Of a stretch of 64,000 nucleotides of DNA, positions 17,108 to 25,165 are shown piece by piece. The notes below the pieces were generated by a model, which was not told the origin of the DNA, made no database searches, and was given only the letters and a program-made list of their open reading frames with translations. Each line of letters starts with the position of its first letter. Position 1 is the first letter of the stretch. The translations under genes and the position numbers were made by a program. Origin of the DNA: Pseudoduganella rivuli (GTDB lineage: Bacteria; Pseudomonadota; Gammaproteobacteria; Burkholderiales; Burkholderiaceae_D); contig NZ_WKJJ01000010.1 in the NCBI RefSeq assembly GCF_009674485.1, forward strand, positions 62,001 through 126,000, read 5' to 3'.

Positions 17108-17863
17108 ATGAAAGCCTACCAGCGATTTTCCTGCGTGGCGTTGCTGACCGCGGCGCCCGCCGTGATGGCGGCCCCTCAGACGCCGCCGGAACCGCTGTTC
17201 ATCGTCGCCGAACATTCACCGCCCGCCAGCATGAAGGAAGGCGAGGAAATCACCGGCCGCGAGACGGAAAAAATCCGCGACATGCTGGGCCGCTCCGCCA
17301 TCGCTTACAAGATCGACATCCTGCCGTGGAAGCGCGCGTTCACCATGGCGCAGCAGCAAAAGAACACGTGCGTGTACTCGACGTCACGCACGCCGGAGCG
17401 GGAAAAACAATTCAAGTGGATCGGCCCCACCGACGAAGCGGAATGGGTGTTTGTCGGCCGCGCCGACCATAAATTCCAGCTGCGCACGCTGGACGACGCC
17501 CGCTCGCTGCGCATCGGCACCTATAACGGCGACGCCCGCGACGAATTCCTGCGGGCGCGCGGCTTCAACGTGGAACCGGCGCCCAACGATGCGTCCAACC
17601 CCAAGAAACTGTTGTTGAACCGGATCGACCTGTGGGCCGTGGGCTTGCGGGCCGGCGCCTCCGTGCCGGCCGAGCTGGCCGGTGAAAAAGGGGAAATCGT
17701 TCCCTTGCTGACATTCCACCGCGTGAAAGTATATTTGGCATGCAATCCCAGCGTGCCGGACGCGCTGGTTGAACGCATGAATACGACGCTGGACACCATG
17801 CGCCGCGATGGCACGTTTGCCAAACTGGAGCGCAAATACGCCGAGTTGGAAAAGCGCAAATAA
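17108..17863 (+). CDS. Periplasmic SBP-bac-3-like protein (amino-acid-binding fold)
   Basis: A 251-residue exported protein with a signal peptide (MKAYQRFSCVALLTAAPAVMA-A). The fold is that of the ABC-type polar amino-acid binding family, with 'PPASMKEGEEITGRETEKIRDML', 'ILPWKRAFTMAQQQKNTCVYSTSRTPER' and a late 'VPDALVERMNTTLDTMRRDGTFAKLERKYAE' segment. The 'PW.RA...' and 'R...R' elements are typical of a stand-alone branch often called 'transporter substrate-binding domain-containing protein' with no permease partner. None is found here either. It may be a sensor or scavenger component rather than part of a transporter. No good Shine-Dalgarno precedes the ATG. Confidence 0.8.
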   Translation: MKAYQRFSCVALLTAAPAVMAAPQTPPEPLFIVAEHSPPASMKEGEEITGRETEKIRDMLGRSAIAYKIDILPWKRAFTMAQQQKNTCVYSTSRTPEREKQFKWIGPTDEAEWVFVGRADHKFQLRTLDDARSLRIGTYNGDARDEFLRARGFNVEPAPNDASNPKKLLLNRIDLWAVGLRAGASVPAELAGEKGEIVPLLTFHRVKVYLACNPSVPDALVERMNTTLDTMRRDGTFAKLERKYAELEKRK

Positions 17864-18133
17864 AAGCCAACGGGCAATTCTTGTCATTCTGAAAAAATCT
17901 TTTGCAATCAAGGCATTGCAGCTTTTTCCACTGTGTTGCGGCGCACATTTTTTTCTCGTTCCCCATGCCCCCAAATGAGGCAAACGCCGCTATAGTCGCG
18001 TGTATATTCCATTGCCTCCCGGCATAGTCGCTGGCCACGCCCCGCTCCGCGCGCCAGCCGGACAAGCCGCGTCCCACAGCGCCCCAACGTCGCGCTGCGG
18101 CGTGGTCCCGTTTGTCACTGCTTTATTACTGCC

Positions 18134-20044
18134 ATGTTCAATTTATATAAATTACAGCTCGCGCTGAAAAACACCTGGGTCCGTATTGCTTTGCTGGCCG
18201 GCATTGCGCTGGCCGTTGCGCTGGCGGTATGGAGCACGGATGTACCGCAAGACACCAGCCCGATCCAGCGCACGCAGGATATTTCCCGCATCACGGCGCT
18301 GGCGGCGCAAAAAGACTTGCTGGAATACCTGGTGGTGGCAAAACCGTTGTCGGAAGCGCCCCGCTATATTTATAAATTCAAGGACGCGCCTGTGCTGCAC
18401 GTGGTCAAGGTGCCCAGCACGTCGCACCTGAGCCTGGAGCGAGAAGTGTTGCTGCGCAACGGCATTCCGTATGCGATTGCCCAGGATGCATGGCTGGCGT
18501 CGCACAAGGCTGTGCTGCAGGACGAAGGCGGCGCCATGGCGGGGGCCAGCGACTTCCTGCGCCGCCATGCATTCGACATCCTGGTGGTGGTGCTGTTGCT
18601 GTTCGTGTTGAAATTCGGCTTGCCCGGCATGAGCCCGAGCGCCACCGTGCTGTCGCCAGACCAGCTCAAAGGCAGCCTGGACGACCTGATCGGCATGGAG
18701 GACATCAAGCAGGAAGTACTGCACCTGGAAGACATGATCCGCAACCGCCGCGTGTACAAGTCGCACAACATTGACAAGCCGTTCAATGTGATGCTGACGG
18801 GCCCTGCGGGCACGGGTAAGACCAAGCTGGCCGGCTACCTGGCCAAGCGCCTCAATATTCCACTGATCCAGGCCTCCGGTTCCGCGCTGGAATCGGGTTA
18901 TATCGGCGGCGGCTCCAAGGCGCTGAACGCGTTGTACCGCAAGGCTTGCGCGCGCGGCAACTGCATCATTTTCCTCGACGAAGCCCAGGCCCTGTTCATG
19001 CCCCGCGGCCGTGGCGAAAAGAAATGGGAAGACGATACGGCCAATACCCTGCTGGGCTTGCTCGATGGCGTGAAGAGCGAAGAAGGCGCCGGCGTGATCT
19101 GGGTAGTGGCGTCCAACTTCGACGACAACAATTCTCAGATGGATGAAGCGATGCTGCGCCGCTTTTCCGTGAAGATCAATTTCCGCCTGCCAAACAAGAG
19201 CGAGCGGAGCGCGCTGGTCGAATCGTTCCTGAAACGCAAGCAGGAAGGCTGCGTCAACTGGGACGACATGAACCTGGACCAAGTGGCGGAAATCACGGCC
19301 AACCTCAGCCCGGCCCTGCTGGAAACCGTGGTGGAACGGGCCAGCATGATTTCGATCCAGGAAGGCAAAGTCATCGATACCGACATGATGTTCCGCGCGT
19401 TCGAGCGCGCCACCATCGGCTTGACGGACCGCGCCACCACGGCGGAAAAAGACCGTCAGCGCGAACGCATCGCCTTGCACGAACTGGGCCACTTCTTCAT
19501 GCAAATCGATCCGTACCTGCGCGCCGGCATGGCGTTGTCGGAAATCAAGGAAAAGTCGCACTTGCTGAAGATCAGCACGGAATCCGTGTCGAAGCTGGGC
19601 GCGCTGGGCTATGTGCTGTCGGCGGGCGACGACATGTCACTGCGCACGCTGGAAGAACTGGAACGCGACGTGATCCAGCTGTATGGCGGCGTGGCGGCGG
19701 AGGAATTGTTTTACGGCGCGCGCGGTATTTCCGTGGGCAGCCAGAACGATATCCAGAAGGCCACGTCGATGCTGGACACCATGGTCAACCGCTTGTCGAT
19801 GTATTCGCGCTCGAAACTGGACTATAGCCAGTTCAAGCAGGACGCCAGCGGCGAACACACGCTGTTGCAAGTGGAAACCAAGGCCGACGAACTGTACAGC
19901 TACACCTTGCGCGCCATCGGCGATTACCGCGCCGCGATGGACGCCATCAAGGATGTGCTGCTGGAACGCTATGTGCTGTCGAAAGACGATATCTTCGCGC
20001 TGCTGGCGCAGCGCGAAGATATCCAGCCTGCGCTGAGCGCTTAA
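18134..20044 (+). CDS. Divergent FtsH-like membrane AAA+ zinc metalloprotease
   Basis: A 636-residue protein with the FtsH plan: TM1 (16-34), an extracytoplasmic segment of about 110 residues, TM2 (147-165), an AAA+ domain and an M41-type protease domain. Walker A is GPAGTGKT (223-230). Walker B is 'IIFLDEAQAL', with DEAQ where FtsH has DEID. The pore-loop equivalent is 'SGYIGGG' instead of FVG. The protease motif is HELGH (449-453; FtsH has HEAGH), and the third zinc ligand is probably D539 in 'GSQNDIQKAT'. The second region of homology is shortened to 'DEAMLRRFSVKI' and lacks the GRFDR form. It is therefore a paralogue, not the housekeeping FtsH, which must lie elsewhere. Its stop overlaps the stop of the convergent gene (shared TTAA). 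Role unknown; membrane-protein quality control is likely. Confidence 0.9.
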   Translation: MFNLYKLQLALKNTWVRIALLAGIALAVALAVWSTDVPQDTSPIQRTQDISRITALAAQKDLLEYLVVAKPLSEAPRYIYKFKDAPVLHVVKVPSTSHLSLEREVLLRNGIPYAIAQDAWLASHKAVLQDEGGAMAGASDFLRRHAFDILVVVLLLFVLKFGLPGMSPSATVLSPDQLKGSLDDLIGMEDIKQEVLHLEDMIRNRRVYKSHNIDKPFNVMLTGPAGTGKTKLAGYLAKRLNIPLIQASGSALESGYIGGGSKALNALYRKACARGNCIIFLDEAQALFMPRGRGEKKWEDDTANTLLGLLDGVKSEEGAGVIWVVASNFDDNNSQMDEAMLRRFSVKINFRLPNKSERSALVESFLKRKQEGCVNWDDMNLDQVAEITANLSPALLETVVERASMISIQEGKVIDTDMMFRAFERATIGLTDRATTAEKDRQRERIALHELGHFFMQIDPYLRAGMALSEIKEKSHLLKISTESVSKLGALGYVLSAGDDMSLRTLEELERDVIQLYGGVAAEELFYGARGISVGSQNDIQKATSMLDTMVNRLSMYSRSKLDYSQFKQDASGEHTLLQVETKADELYSYTLRAIGDYRAAMDAIKDVLLERYVLSKDDIFALLAQREDIQPALSA

Positions 20045-20439
20045 CGTTTCGCCATCACGATGTCGCCAGCGGTCTGCTTGCCTTTGGCGGCGAGTTTTTC
20101 GTAATCGCGGATCGACACCGTATCGCCGTCATCACGGAACTGGATGCGGACGCCGTTGGCGGTCATGAAGACGCCCGGCGCCTGCGGCAGCATTTTCATG
20201 CGCGGCTCGCGGTCCAGTTGCACGTAATAATTGCCGATATGCTGCGTGAAACTGACGCGACGGCCATCTTCCAGCATGAACGGCTTTGCATAGTCATCGA
20301 ACTCGCTGTTGCCCAGCTCATAGGTGCTGGTGACGGCGGCTGGCGCGGCATCTTTCTGTTCGCCGGCGCCTTGCGGTGCGGCCGATGCCGTCCCCATCAA
20401 AACTGCGCTGAAGATCACTGCGTGGATTGCGTTTTTCAT
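20041..20439 (-). CDS. Small exported protein, paralogue A (unknown function)
   Basis: About 132 residues with a signal peptide (MKNAIHAVIFSAVLMGTASA). The ATG at 20439 has AGGA 6 nt upstream. The mature protein shares with the next gene a repeated layout: 'EFDDYAKPFMLEDGRRVSFTQHIGNYYVQLDREP' then 'LPQAPGVFMTANGVRIQFRDDGDTVSIRDYEKL'. I do not recognise a named family. The all-beta look and secretion suggest a small periplasmic protein. Its stop codon overlaps that of the FtsH-like protease on the opposite strand. The two paralogues probably arose by tandem duplication. Confidence 0.75.
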   Translation of the reverse strand: MKNAIHAVIFSAVLMGTASAAPQGAGEQKDAAPAAVTSTYELGNSEFDDYAKPFMLEDGRRVSFTQHIGNYYVQLDREPRMKMLPQAPGVFMTANGVRIQFRDDGDTVSIRDYEKLAAKGKQTAGDIVMAKR

Positions 20440-20566
20440 AAATTTTCCTGGTATAGACGTCATGTGGGGGCGCGCACTGCGACAGGCAGGCGCGCGACTG
20501 CACCGCCGCGTACTGCGGCACAGTCATTTGTGTATTGTTAAAGGATGGGCCGCCCGGGGCTGCCCG

Positions 20567-20989
20567 TCAGCGGCTCGCGATATAGACGCGATCAGGCGAA
20601 ACCGGCACCAGCCCTGTGTAGGGGATGCGGTCCAGGTGGGTCACGGCGATTGTGTCGCCTTCATCCATGAATTCAACTTTTGCTCCCAGCGCGGTAGTGA
20701 ATTTACCGGGCGCCTGGGGCAACAGTTCAACGGGTGCTTCGTTATACATCTGCGTAAAGTACTGGCGGCGCCGCTGGAAAAAATGAATCACGATGCCGTT
20801 GTCGAGCAGGTACGGGCGGGCATAACTGTCAAATTCCTGCGGCGCCAGCCGGTAGGCCGGTTCTGCAGTCGCCCTGCTAATCTGTACCTGCGGTGTGGCG
20901 CCAGTTTCTGTAGCCTGCTGTGCCAGCGCGGTGCACCAGCACCCTGCCAGCAAGGCTGCAGCCATCGCGCCGATGGCCGTAGGTTTCAT
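20567..20989 (-). CDS. Small exported protein, paralogue B (unknown function)
   Basis: About 140 residues with a signal peptide (MKPTAIGAMAAALLAGCWCTALAQ); GGAGG lies 5 nt before the ATG at 20989. A Cys in the h-region (GCWC) could be a lipobox, but the following residues fit signal peptidase I as well. The core 'EFDSYARPYLLDNGIVIHFFQRRRQYFTQ' and 'LPQAPGKFTTALGAKVEFMDEGDTIAVTHLDRI' align with paralogue A (20041-20439), with matching F-D-x-Y-A-x-P and L-P-Q-A-P-G motifs. The same-strand distance to paralogue A is 127 bp. A structured leader with a tiny ORF lies upstream (21118-21280). Confidence 0.75.
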   Translation of the reverse strand: MKPTAIGAMAAALLAGCWCTALAQQATETGATPQVQISRATAEPAYRLAPQEFDSYARPYLLDNGIVIHFFQRRRQYFTQMYNEAPVELLPQAPGKFTTALGAKVEFMDEGDTIAVTHLDRIPYTGLVPVSPDRVYIASR

Positions 20990-21117
20990 GCTTGCCTCCA
21001 TTGATCAGCACACAGCAATGTCGCACCGGTAATGGGGCGACTTCTTCATACTAGCAGTCGGTTGCGCTAACAACAGAGCTGCCTCGGCTGATAATTTCTA
21101 TGCAGGTTTGAGACCCC

Positions 21118-21139
21118 ATAGCCTGCCAACACAGGCTAT
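21118..21139. repeat. 8-bp inverted repeat at the small-ORF stop
   Basis: ATAGCCTG (21118-21125) and CAGGCTAT (21132-21139) pair perfectly across a 6-nt loop. The TAG stop of the 27-codon ORF lies within the arm. No U-run follows on either strand. Confidence 0.55.
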
Positions 21140-21219
21140 CCGGCGCAGTACCACGCAGTGTGGGAAAGAGGTGGGCTGAAGGCGACAGCGCAAAGCGCTG
21201 CGTTGAGCGAGTGGATCAT
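21136..21219 (-). CDS. Candidate 27-residue small ORF in a structured leader
   Basis: ATG at 21219 and TAG at 21138-21136 bound 27 codons, with AGGAG exactly 6 nt upstream, one of the best ribosome-binding sites in the region. The peptide begins MIHSLNAALCAVAFSPPL, is mildly hydrophobic, and has no run of one amino acid of the kind seen in attenuator leader peptides. It sits between two hairpins and upstream of the exported paralogues B and A on the same strand. It may be a leader peptide, a tiny membrane peptide, or chance; I know no homologue. Confidence 0.3.
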   Translation of the reverse strand: MIHSLNAALCAVAFSPPLSHTAWYCAG

Positions 21220-21245
21220 GTACTTCTCCTGAAGGGTGGGCCTGG

Positions 21246-21280
21246 TTGTCCCCGGCACCTTCTGTAATGTGCGGGGACAA
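21246..21280 (-). other. Stable hairpin upstream of the small ORF
   Basis: TTGTCCCCG (21246-21254) pairs perfectly with CGGGGACAA (21272-21280), and CAC/GTG continue the stem after a bulged G. On the minus strand this would lie in the 5' leader about 27 nt before the small ORF start. Confidence 0.5.
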
Positions 21281-21469
21281 GGTCACGATAGCAAAGCGTC
21301 ACAAGGCTTGCGCAAGACGCGCGACAAACGGCGTTTTTTGTGGGACAGAATGCAAGCAGAACGGACGAACTGCATGAGAAAAATCAAGTGATACAGCCTG
21401 TATTCGCGCGGCGAAAAAGCCGTAATATCCACGCCCTGGACTGACAAGCCCACGGGCCGGGGGTAAGAT

Positions 21470-21946
21470 ATGCCGATGCTGATCCGTACTTATCACCCCG
21501 GCGAAGAAGCGCAATTGCATGCGATTTTTCACGCCGCCGTCCATGGCCTGGCGCGCTGCGATTACTCGGCCGAGCAATTGCACGCATGGGCGCCGCAAGA
21601 GTATGACTGCGCGCTGTGGTCGCAGCGGATGCGCGCCAACCAGACGCTGGTGGCGGAACTCGATGGCCGTCCCGTGGCGTTTACGGACTTGCAGCCATCC
21701 GGTTACATCGACATGTTTTTTGTCGATCCGGCGTACGCGCGGCGCGGCGTGGGCAGCGCGCTGCTGCGCCATATCATGGCCATGGCAGGCACGCGCGCCA
21801 TCGGCGTACTGCGCTCCGACGTCAGCCTGACGGCCGAACCGTTCTTTGCCCGCCACGGCTTCCTGGTCGAGACGCGCAACCGCGTGCAGGTGCGGGGCGT
21901 CACGCTGGATAACGCGACCATGAGCCGGATGCTGGCGCCGTTTTGA
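21470..21946 (+). CDS. GNAT-family N-acetyltransferase
   Basis: A 158-residue acetyl-CoA-dependent acyltransferase. The acetyl-CoA-binding motif A is plain in 'IDMFFVDPAYARRGVGSALLRHIMAMA' (R-x-x-G-x-G/A type: ARRGVGSALL). The C-terminal 'EPFFARHGFLVETRNRVQVRGVTLDNATMSRML' fits the YafP/PA4026-like subfamily, in which the final segment closes over the substrate. The ATG at 21470 follows a G-rich Shine-Dalgarno-like tract. The substrate (amino acid, antibiotic or tRNA-linked) cannot be inferred. It stands alone, with the accessory-looking region 21947-22404 downstream. Confidence 0.88.
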   Translation: MPMLIRTYHPGEEAQLHAIFHAAVHGLARCDYSAEQLHAWAPQEYDCALWSQRMRANQTLVAELDGRPVAFTDLQPSGYIDMFFVDPAYARRGVGSALLRHIMAMAGTRAIGVLRSDVSLTAEPFFARHGFLVETRNRVQVRGVTLDNATMSRMLAPF

Positions 21947-21968
21947 AAAGTACGCAGCCTGATCGGGC

Positions 21969-22028
21969 GGTAACATTCAAACTGAAGTGCCACATTTTTA
22001 GGGCCGGCCAGTGAACTGGTCACCGGAA
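21969..22028. mobile_element. Possible insertion-sequence terminus relic (IS21-like)
   Basis: The stretch contains 'GTAACATTCAAACTG', then 'CCACATTTTTAGGGCCGGCC', then CCAGTGAACTGG (22008-22019, a 5-2-5 inverted repeat). Repeated motifs of this kind (AACATTCAAACTGG..., CCAGTT...CTGG) recall the subterminal repeats of IS21-family elements. This is recall-based recognition and no transposase gene is present, so at most one end or a solo scar remains. Confidence 0.3.
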
Positions 22029-22061
22029 AAACCAGCGGCCACGCAGCCGCCTACCCAACCG

Positions 22062-22175
22062 TCACGACCACCACCAGGTAATGCCAAGCTGAATACCCAG
22101 CGCATTGCCCATCTTGGTCGAACGCCGGTCAGCATCGAGGCCTGCCACGCCACGGTGTATGGTCAAAGCTACCAT
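22062..22175 (-). pseudogene. 37-codon ORF fragment beside the IS-like end
   Basis: A frame from ATG 22175 to TGA 22064-22062 reads MVALTIHRGVAGLDADRRS..., ending in ...GITWWWS. Its fluent coding look, its truncation by a stop, and its position against the IS-like repeat suggest the remnant of a mobile-element-associated reading frame. It has no clear ribosome-binding site. I do not assign a function. Confidence 0.25.
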
Positions 22176-22404
22176 TTACTCTTGCACCCAACAGGCAGGA
22201 AGTGTTCCTCTGATTTTTCGGGATTTACTAAATCGTACGATCCCGTAATACCCCGCACGCTCTCATCCTATCTCGATCTGTCATCCAATCGGGAACAAAA
22301 AACCGCAACGATGGTCTAAGAAATTAGTAACCGTTATAGCGAACCCGCGCTGCTTCGTACAAGGTAGCAGCCGTTAGTAAACCTGCTTTTTCGAGGAGAG
22401 CCTC

Positions 22405-22998
22405 ATGCTCCACGTGAACCGCACTATTTACATGCCAACCGACTTGCTACAGGCGTTCAGCAAGCACACCGGTCTTTCCTGGAGCAGTATTGAAATCGAA
22501 GGTGCGGTCTGCGACGCGATGGCGGAGGCGATGAAGCCCCGGTCTGAACAGGCGCCAGCGCCGCAGGCTGCCATGGTCGGAGGCTATCAGTGGAAGCAGC
22601 TATTCCTGCCAGTGGGTACGATGCTGCGCGCCAGTTTTGGACGCGACCCTTACTACGCTGTGGTGGATGGCAATGAGATCAAGTATGGGGAATTCAGCCT
22701 CTCGCCGTCGGCCTTCGCTAACCTGCAAGGCAGCGGCAACCGCAATGCGTGGAAAGCCGTCTGGCTGCGCTTTCCCGGGTTCCGTGACTGGGTCCGCGCC
22801 GATGAATGCCGGGCAATGCGGCAGGCTGCGACAGCGCGGATGTTCGAACCGTCCGAGCCATTCGAGCCATCCGATCCAGATCCTCAGCCCGCCCACAATG
22901 CCGGGGACTACCAGCGGGAATATACGGAGAATAAGCCTTCTGGAAGCGATGCCGTACCGCTGTCCAATTTCAGCGGACCCGGCACGCACGGCGCATAA
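22405..22998 (+). CDS. Orphan protein with a RAMA-like domain
   Basis: A 197-residue protein; AGGAG lies 6 nt before the ATG. Residues about 50-120 ('GYQWKQLFLPVGTMLR...YYAVVDGNEIKY...LSPSAFANLQGSGNRNAWKAVWLRFPG') match the shape of RAMA/DUF2924-like domains: FLPxGTxLR, a central Y-x-A-V-x-G-x-I-x-Y strand, SPSxFA, then a helix with RNAWKxxWL. RAMA domains occur with restriction enzymes and adenine methylases and are thought to read modified DNA. The N-terminus resembles a short helical tail, and the C-terminus carries an acidic Pro repeat (FEPSEPFEPSDPDP, about residues 150-163). No methylase or nuclease is adjacent. The lower GC and IS-like neighbourhood suggest transfer. Confidence 0.6.
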   Translation: MLHVNRTIYMPTDLLQAFSKHTGLSWSSIEIEGAVCDAMAEAMKPRSEQAPAPQAAMVGGYQWKQLFLPVGTMLRASFGRDPYYAVVDGNEIKYGEFSLSPSAFANLQGSGNRNAWKAVWLRFPGFRDWVRADECRAMRQAATARMFEPSEPFEPSDPDPQPAHNAGDYQREYTENKPSGSDAVPLSNFSGPGTHGA

Positions 22999-23051
22999 CC
23001 ATACAGAACCTTGCCCGGATTACCGATGATGACTGACCGCTATGGCCCCTG

Positions 23052-25013
23052 TCAGACCTTCATCGGCAAAATCACCATCTGCAACCCTTCCAGGTGCAAG
23101 CGGCGCTGCACGGCCAGCGCCGCCTGGTTGTGCAGCAAACGGCTCATCCAGTTGTCGCTGGCAAAAATCAGCTTGCTGGTGAAGAAAATCGCGTTCGGGA
23201 ATTCATTGCTGATCTCTTCGCACATGCGCGTGATTTCATCGACCGCGTCGGTGCCGAAGCCCAGGTACGACGACGACGCCATATTGTGGCTGTGGCAAAA
23301 GTCGACGAAATATTCCAGCGTGCTTTCCGCGTCGTGCCGCATCTGTTCCAGCGCGCCTTCGCCGCCGTACGCGTGCGAATCCACAGTACGGGCATTGACG
23401 AAGATAAAGTTCCTGAAGTGGCCGGGGAACATGCGCTGCACCCACAGCAGCGCGTGCAAGCCGCCGCCTTTCGACGAGCCGACGATGAACACGGCGGTCT
23501 GGTTGTCCGGGTCCGGTTCCACCGCGTCCGCGTTGGGGCCAAACGGCTGGCTGGCAAACACTTCGTCGACCGAATGGATGGCGCGCTTGGTTTCGCGGTA
23601 GTGGTTGCGCACCCAGACGCAGAGCGCGGCAATGCCGCCAATGATGACGGCAGCGGCCCAGCCGCCATCCATGAATTTTTCCACCAGCAGCACGCCGAGA
23701 ATGCCCGCGCAAATCGTGAAGCCCACGGACGACAGCAGCAGGCGCGCCACCCATTTGCCGCCCGCGTCGCGGTTTCTCACCCAGTACAGGCACAGCCCGA
23801 ACAGCGAAATGGCAAACGTCAGGAACACGGAAACCGAATACAGCACCACCAGCAACGTCACGCTGCCTTCGGTCCAGAACAGGATGGCCAGCGCCGCCAC
23901 GCCCATCACGAGGATGCCGTTTTGCGTCACGAGGCGGGTCGACAGGTAGCGGAATTTGTGCGGCACCCACGAATCGCCCGCCATGTTCGACAGCACGGAC
24001 GGGCCGCCCAGGAAACCGGTATTGGCTGCGACGAACAGCAGGCCGGCTTCGAATGCCAGCACCACGGCCAGCATCACCTGGTTGGCCACCGGCGAATCGG
24101 GATTGCCGTGGCTGATGATGCTGGCAAAGGTCGAGGCATTGAGCGTCTGGCCTTCGGTTGGCCGCGCATCCCACAGCAGGTACAGCATGATGATACCGCC
24201 CGCCGTGAATGCCAGCGACAGCGCCATGTACAGCATGGTCATCTTGCCGGTGCGCTCACGCGGCTCGGCCAGCAGGTTGACGTTGTTCGATACCGCTTCC
24301 AGGCCCGTATAGGTACCGCCGCCCTGCGAGTACGCCAGCAACAGCATGCTGGCGACGCCGGTCCAGCCAATGCTGCCGGCCAGGCTGACGGTTTCATTGA
24401 CGGTGCCCGGCACCAGTCCCGGCAGGTTTTCCGCGTGCGCGTAGATGCCGTACACGATCAGGATCAGGTGCGTGATGACGAAGCCAATAAAGATCGGCAG
24501 CAGGATCTGGATCGCTTCCTTCAAGCCCCGCAGGTTCATCACGATCAGCAAGCCGATAAAGAAGGCTTCGGCCCATAATTTATAAGGCTGGAACCCGAGC
24601 GGCAGGAACGACGCCAGCGCATCGACGCCGGACGCGATGGAAATCGCGATGGTCAGCACATAGTCGAGCACCAGCGCGCAGCCGGAAATCAAACCCAGGT
24701 ACGGTCCCACCAGCTTGGTGGCGACACGGTAGCCGCCGCCGCCCGTGGGGAACAGTTCGATCACCTGGTTGTAGGCCAGTGCAATGATGAAGACGGTGAC
24801 GGCCGTGGCGATCGCCATGTACAGGCCGAGATGCGTGTGCGCACCCAGCGCCTTGAACGTTTCTTCGGGACCATACGCGGACGACGACAGCCCGTCGGCG
24901 CCCAGTCCCACCCAGGCCAGGAACGCCACCAGGGCCATCGAGTGGCGCGTTTCGCTTTTCATGGGGTCCAGGGCTTTGCCCAGGATGATTTCGCGGATCT
25001 TCTTATACTTCAT
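23052..25013 (-). CDS. KimA-like APC-fold potassium/amino-acid transporter with cytosolic domain
   Basis: About 653 residues. The start is taken as the ATG at 25013 (MKYKKIREIILGKALDP); the frame runs open to a TTG at 25055, but the family starts near 'KIREIILGKPLDP'. About 12 TM segments follow, with the signature 'ADGLSSSAYGPEETFKAL' in TM1, 'LFPTGGGGYRVATKLVGPYLG' and 'AYSQGGGTYTGLEAVSNNV'. The last about 180 residues are soluble ('TAVFIVGSSKGGGLHALLWVQRMFP...'), like the cytosolic USP-type domain of KimA, a c-di-AMP-regulated K+/H+ symporter of Bacillus. In this lineage c-di-AMP control is not expected, so the ligand of the tail is open. No Shine-Dalgarno is evident before 25013. It is divergent from the tRNA-Leu gene. 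Confidence 0.82.
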   Translation of the reverse strand: MKYKKIREIILGKALDPMKSETRHSMALVAFLAWVGLGADGLSSSAYGPEETFKALGAHTHLGLYMAIATAVTVFIIALAYNQVIELFPTGGGGYRVATKLVGPYLGLISGCALVLDYVLTIAISIASGVDALASFLPLGFQPYKLWAEAFFIGLLIVMNLRGLKEAIQILLPIFIGFVITHLILIVYGIYAHAENLPGLVPGTVNETVSLAGSIGWTGVASMLLLAYSQGGGTYTGLEAVSNNVNLLAEPRERTGKMTMLYMALSLAFTAGGIIMLYLLWDARPTEGQTLNASTFASIISHGNPDSPVANQVMLAVVLAFEAGLLFVAANTGFLGGPSVLSNMAGDSWVPHKFRYLSTRLVTQNGILVMGVAALAILFWTEGSVTLLVVLYSVSVFLTFAISLFGLCLYWVRNRDAGGKWVARLLLSSVGFTICAGILGVLLVEKFMDGGWAAAVIIGGIAALCVWVRNHYRETKRAIHSVDEVFASQPFGPNADAVEPDPDNQTAVFIVGSSKGGGLHALLWVQRMFPGHFRNFIFVNARTVDSHAYGGEGALEQMRHDAESTLEYFVDFCHSHNMASSSYLGFGTDAVDEITRMCEEISNEFPNAIFFTSKLIFASDNWMSRLLHNQAALAVQRRLHLEGLQMVILPMKV

Positions 25014-25113
25014 GCGGATTGACGGCGTTCGGCAGGGGTAGCAATGATGACACAAATGCTAGTGACGGGCATCAATCCAAAATGCGCATTGCGCAATATT
25101 CGCGTACAGGCCA

Positions 25114-25142
25114 TTACATTTTTGCCGCGAGTGCACTATAAT
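25114..25142 (+). promoter_or_regulatory. Promoter of tRNA-Leu
   Basis: TTACAT (25114-25119), a 17-nt spacer and consensus TATAAT (25137-25142) lie 23 bp before the mature tRNA 5' end. Confidence 0.8.
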
Positions 25143-25165
25143 GTGGCTCTTGCACGTACATACCT

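Larger units (their letters stand above)
21002..21469. other. 468-bp intergenic stretch: structured minus-strand leader
   Basis: No long gene is visible. It holds, on the minus strand, a strong hairpin (21246-21280), a 27-codon ORF with an excellent ribosome-binding site (21136-21219) and a second hairpin over its stop codon (21118-21139). The rest, 21281-21469, is the divergent promoter region for the GNAT gene, with no further structure that I can support. Confidence 0.5.
21947..22404. other. 458-bp gene-poor, AT-richer stretch with a probable insertion-sequence relic
   Basis: The base composition drops relative to the neighbours. 21969-22028 holds short inverted and subterminal-type repeats resembling IS ends (see separate entry), and 22062-22175 encodes a short relic peptide on the minus strand. 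From 22176 to 22404 I see the palindrome ATCGTACGAT (about 22231-22240) and the probable promoter region and AGGAG ribosome-binding site of the RAMA-like gene, and nothing else. Confidence 0.45.

Noticed and set aside
18134..20044. Assignment of the AAA+ protease as housekeeping FtsH
   Set aside because: It lacks the FtsH second region of homology (GRFDR), has DEAQ and YIG in place of DEID and FVG, and is not next to rlmE/ftsJ or folP, the usual ftsH neighbours.
22011..22319. 102-codon open frame between the GNAT gene and the RAMA-like gene (plus strand)
   Set aside because: It starts at a GTG inside the IS-like repeat, has no ribosome-binding site, a Pro-rich N-terminus and no domain-like pattern. 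The fluent peptide in this region is on the minus strand. Listed only as part of the relic region.
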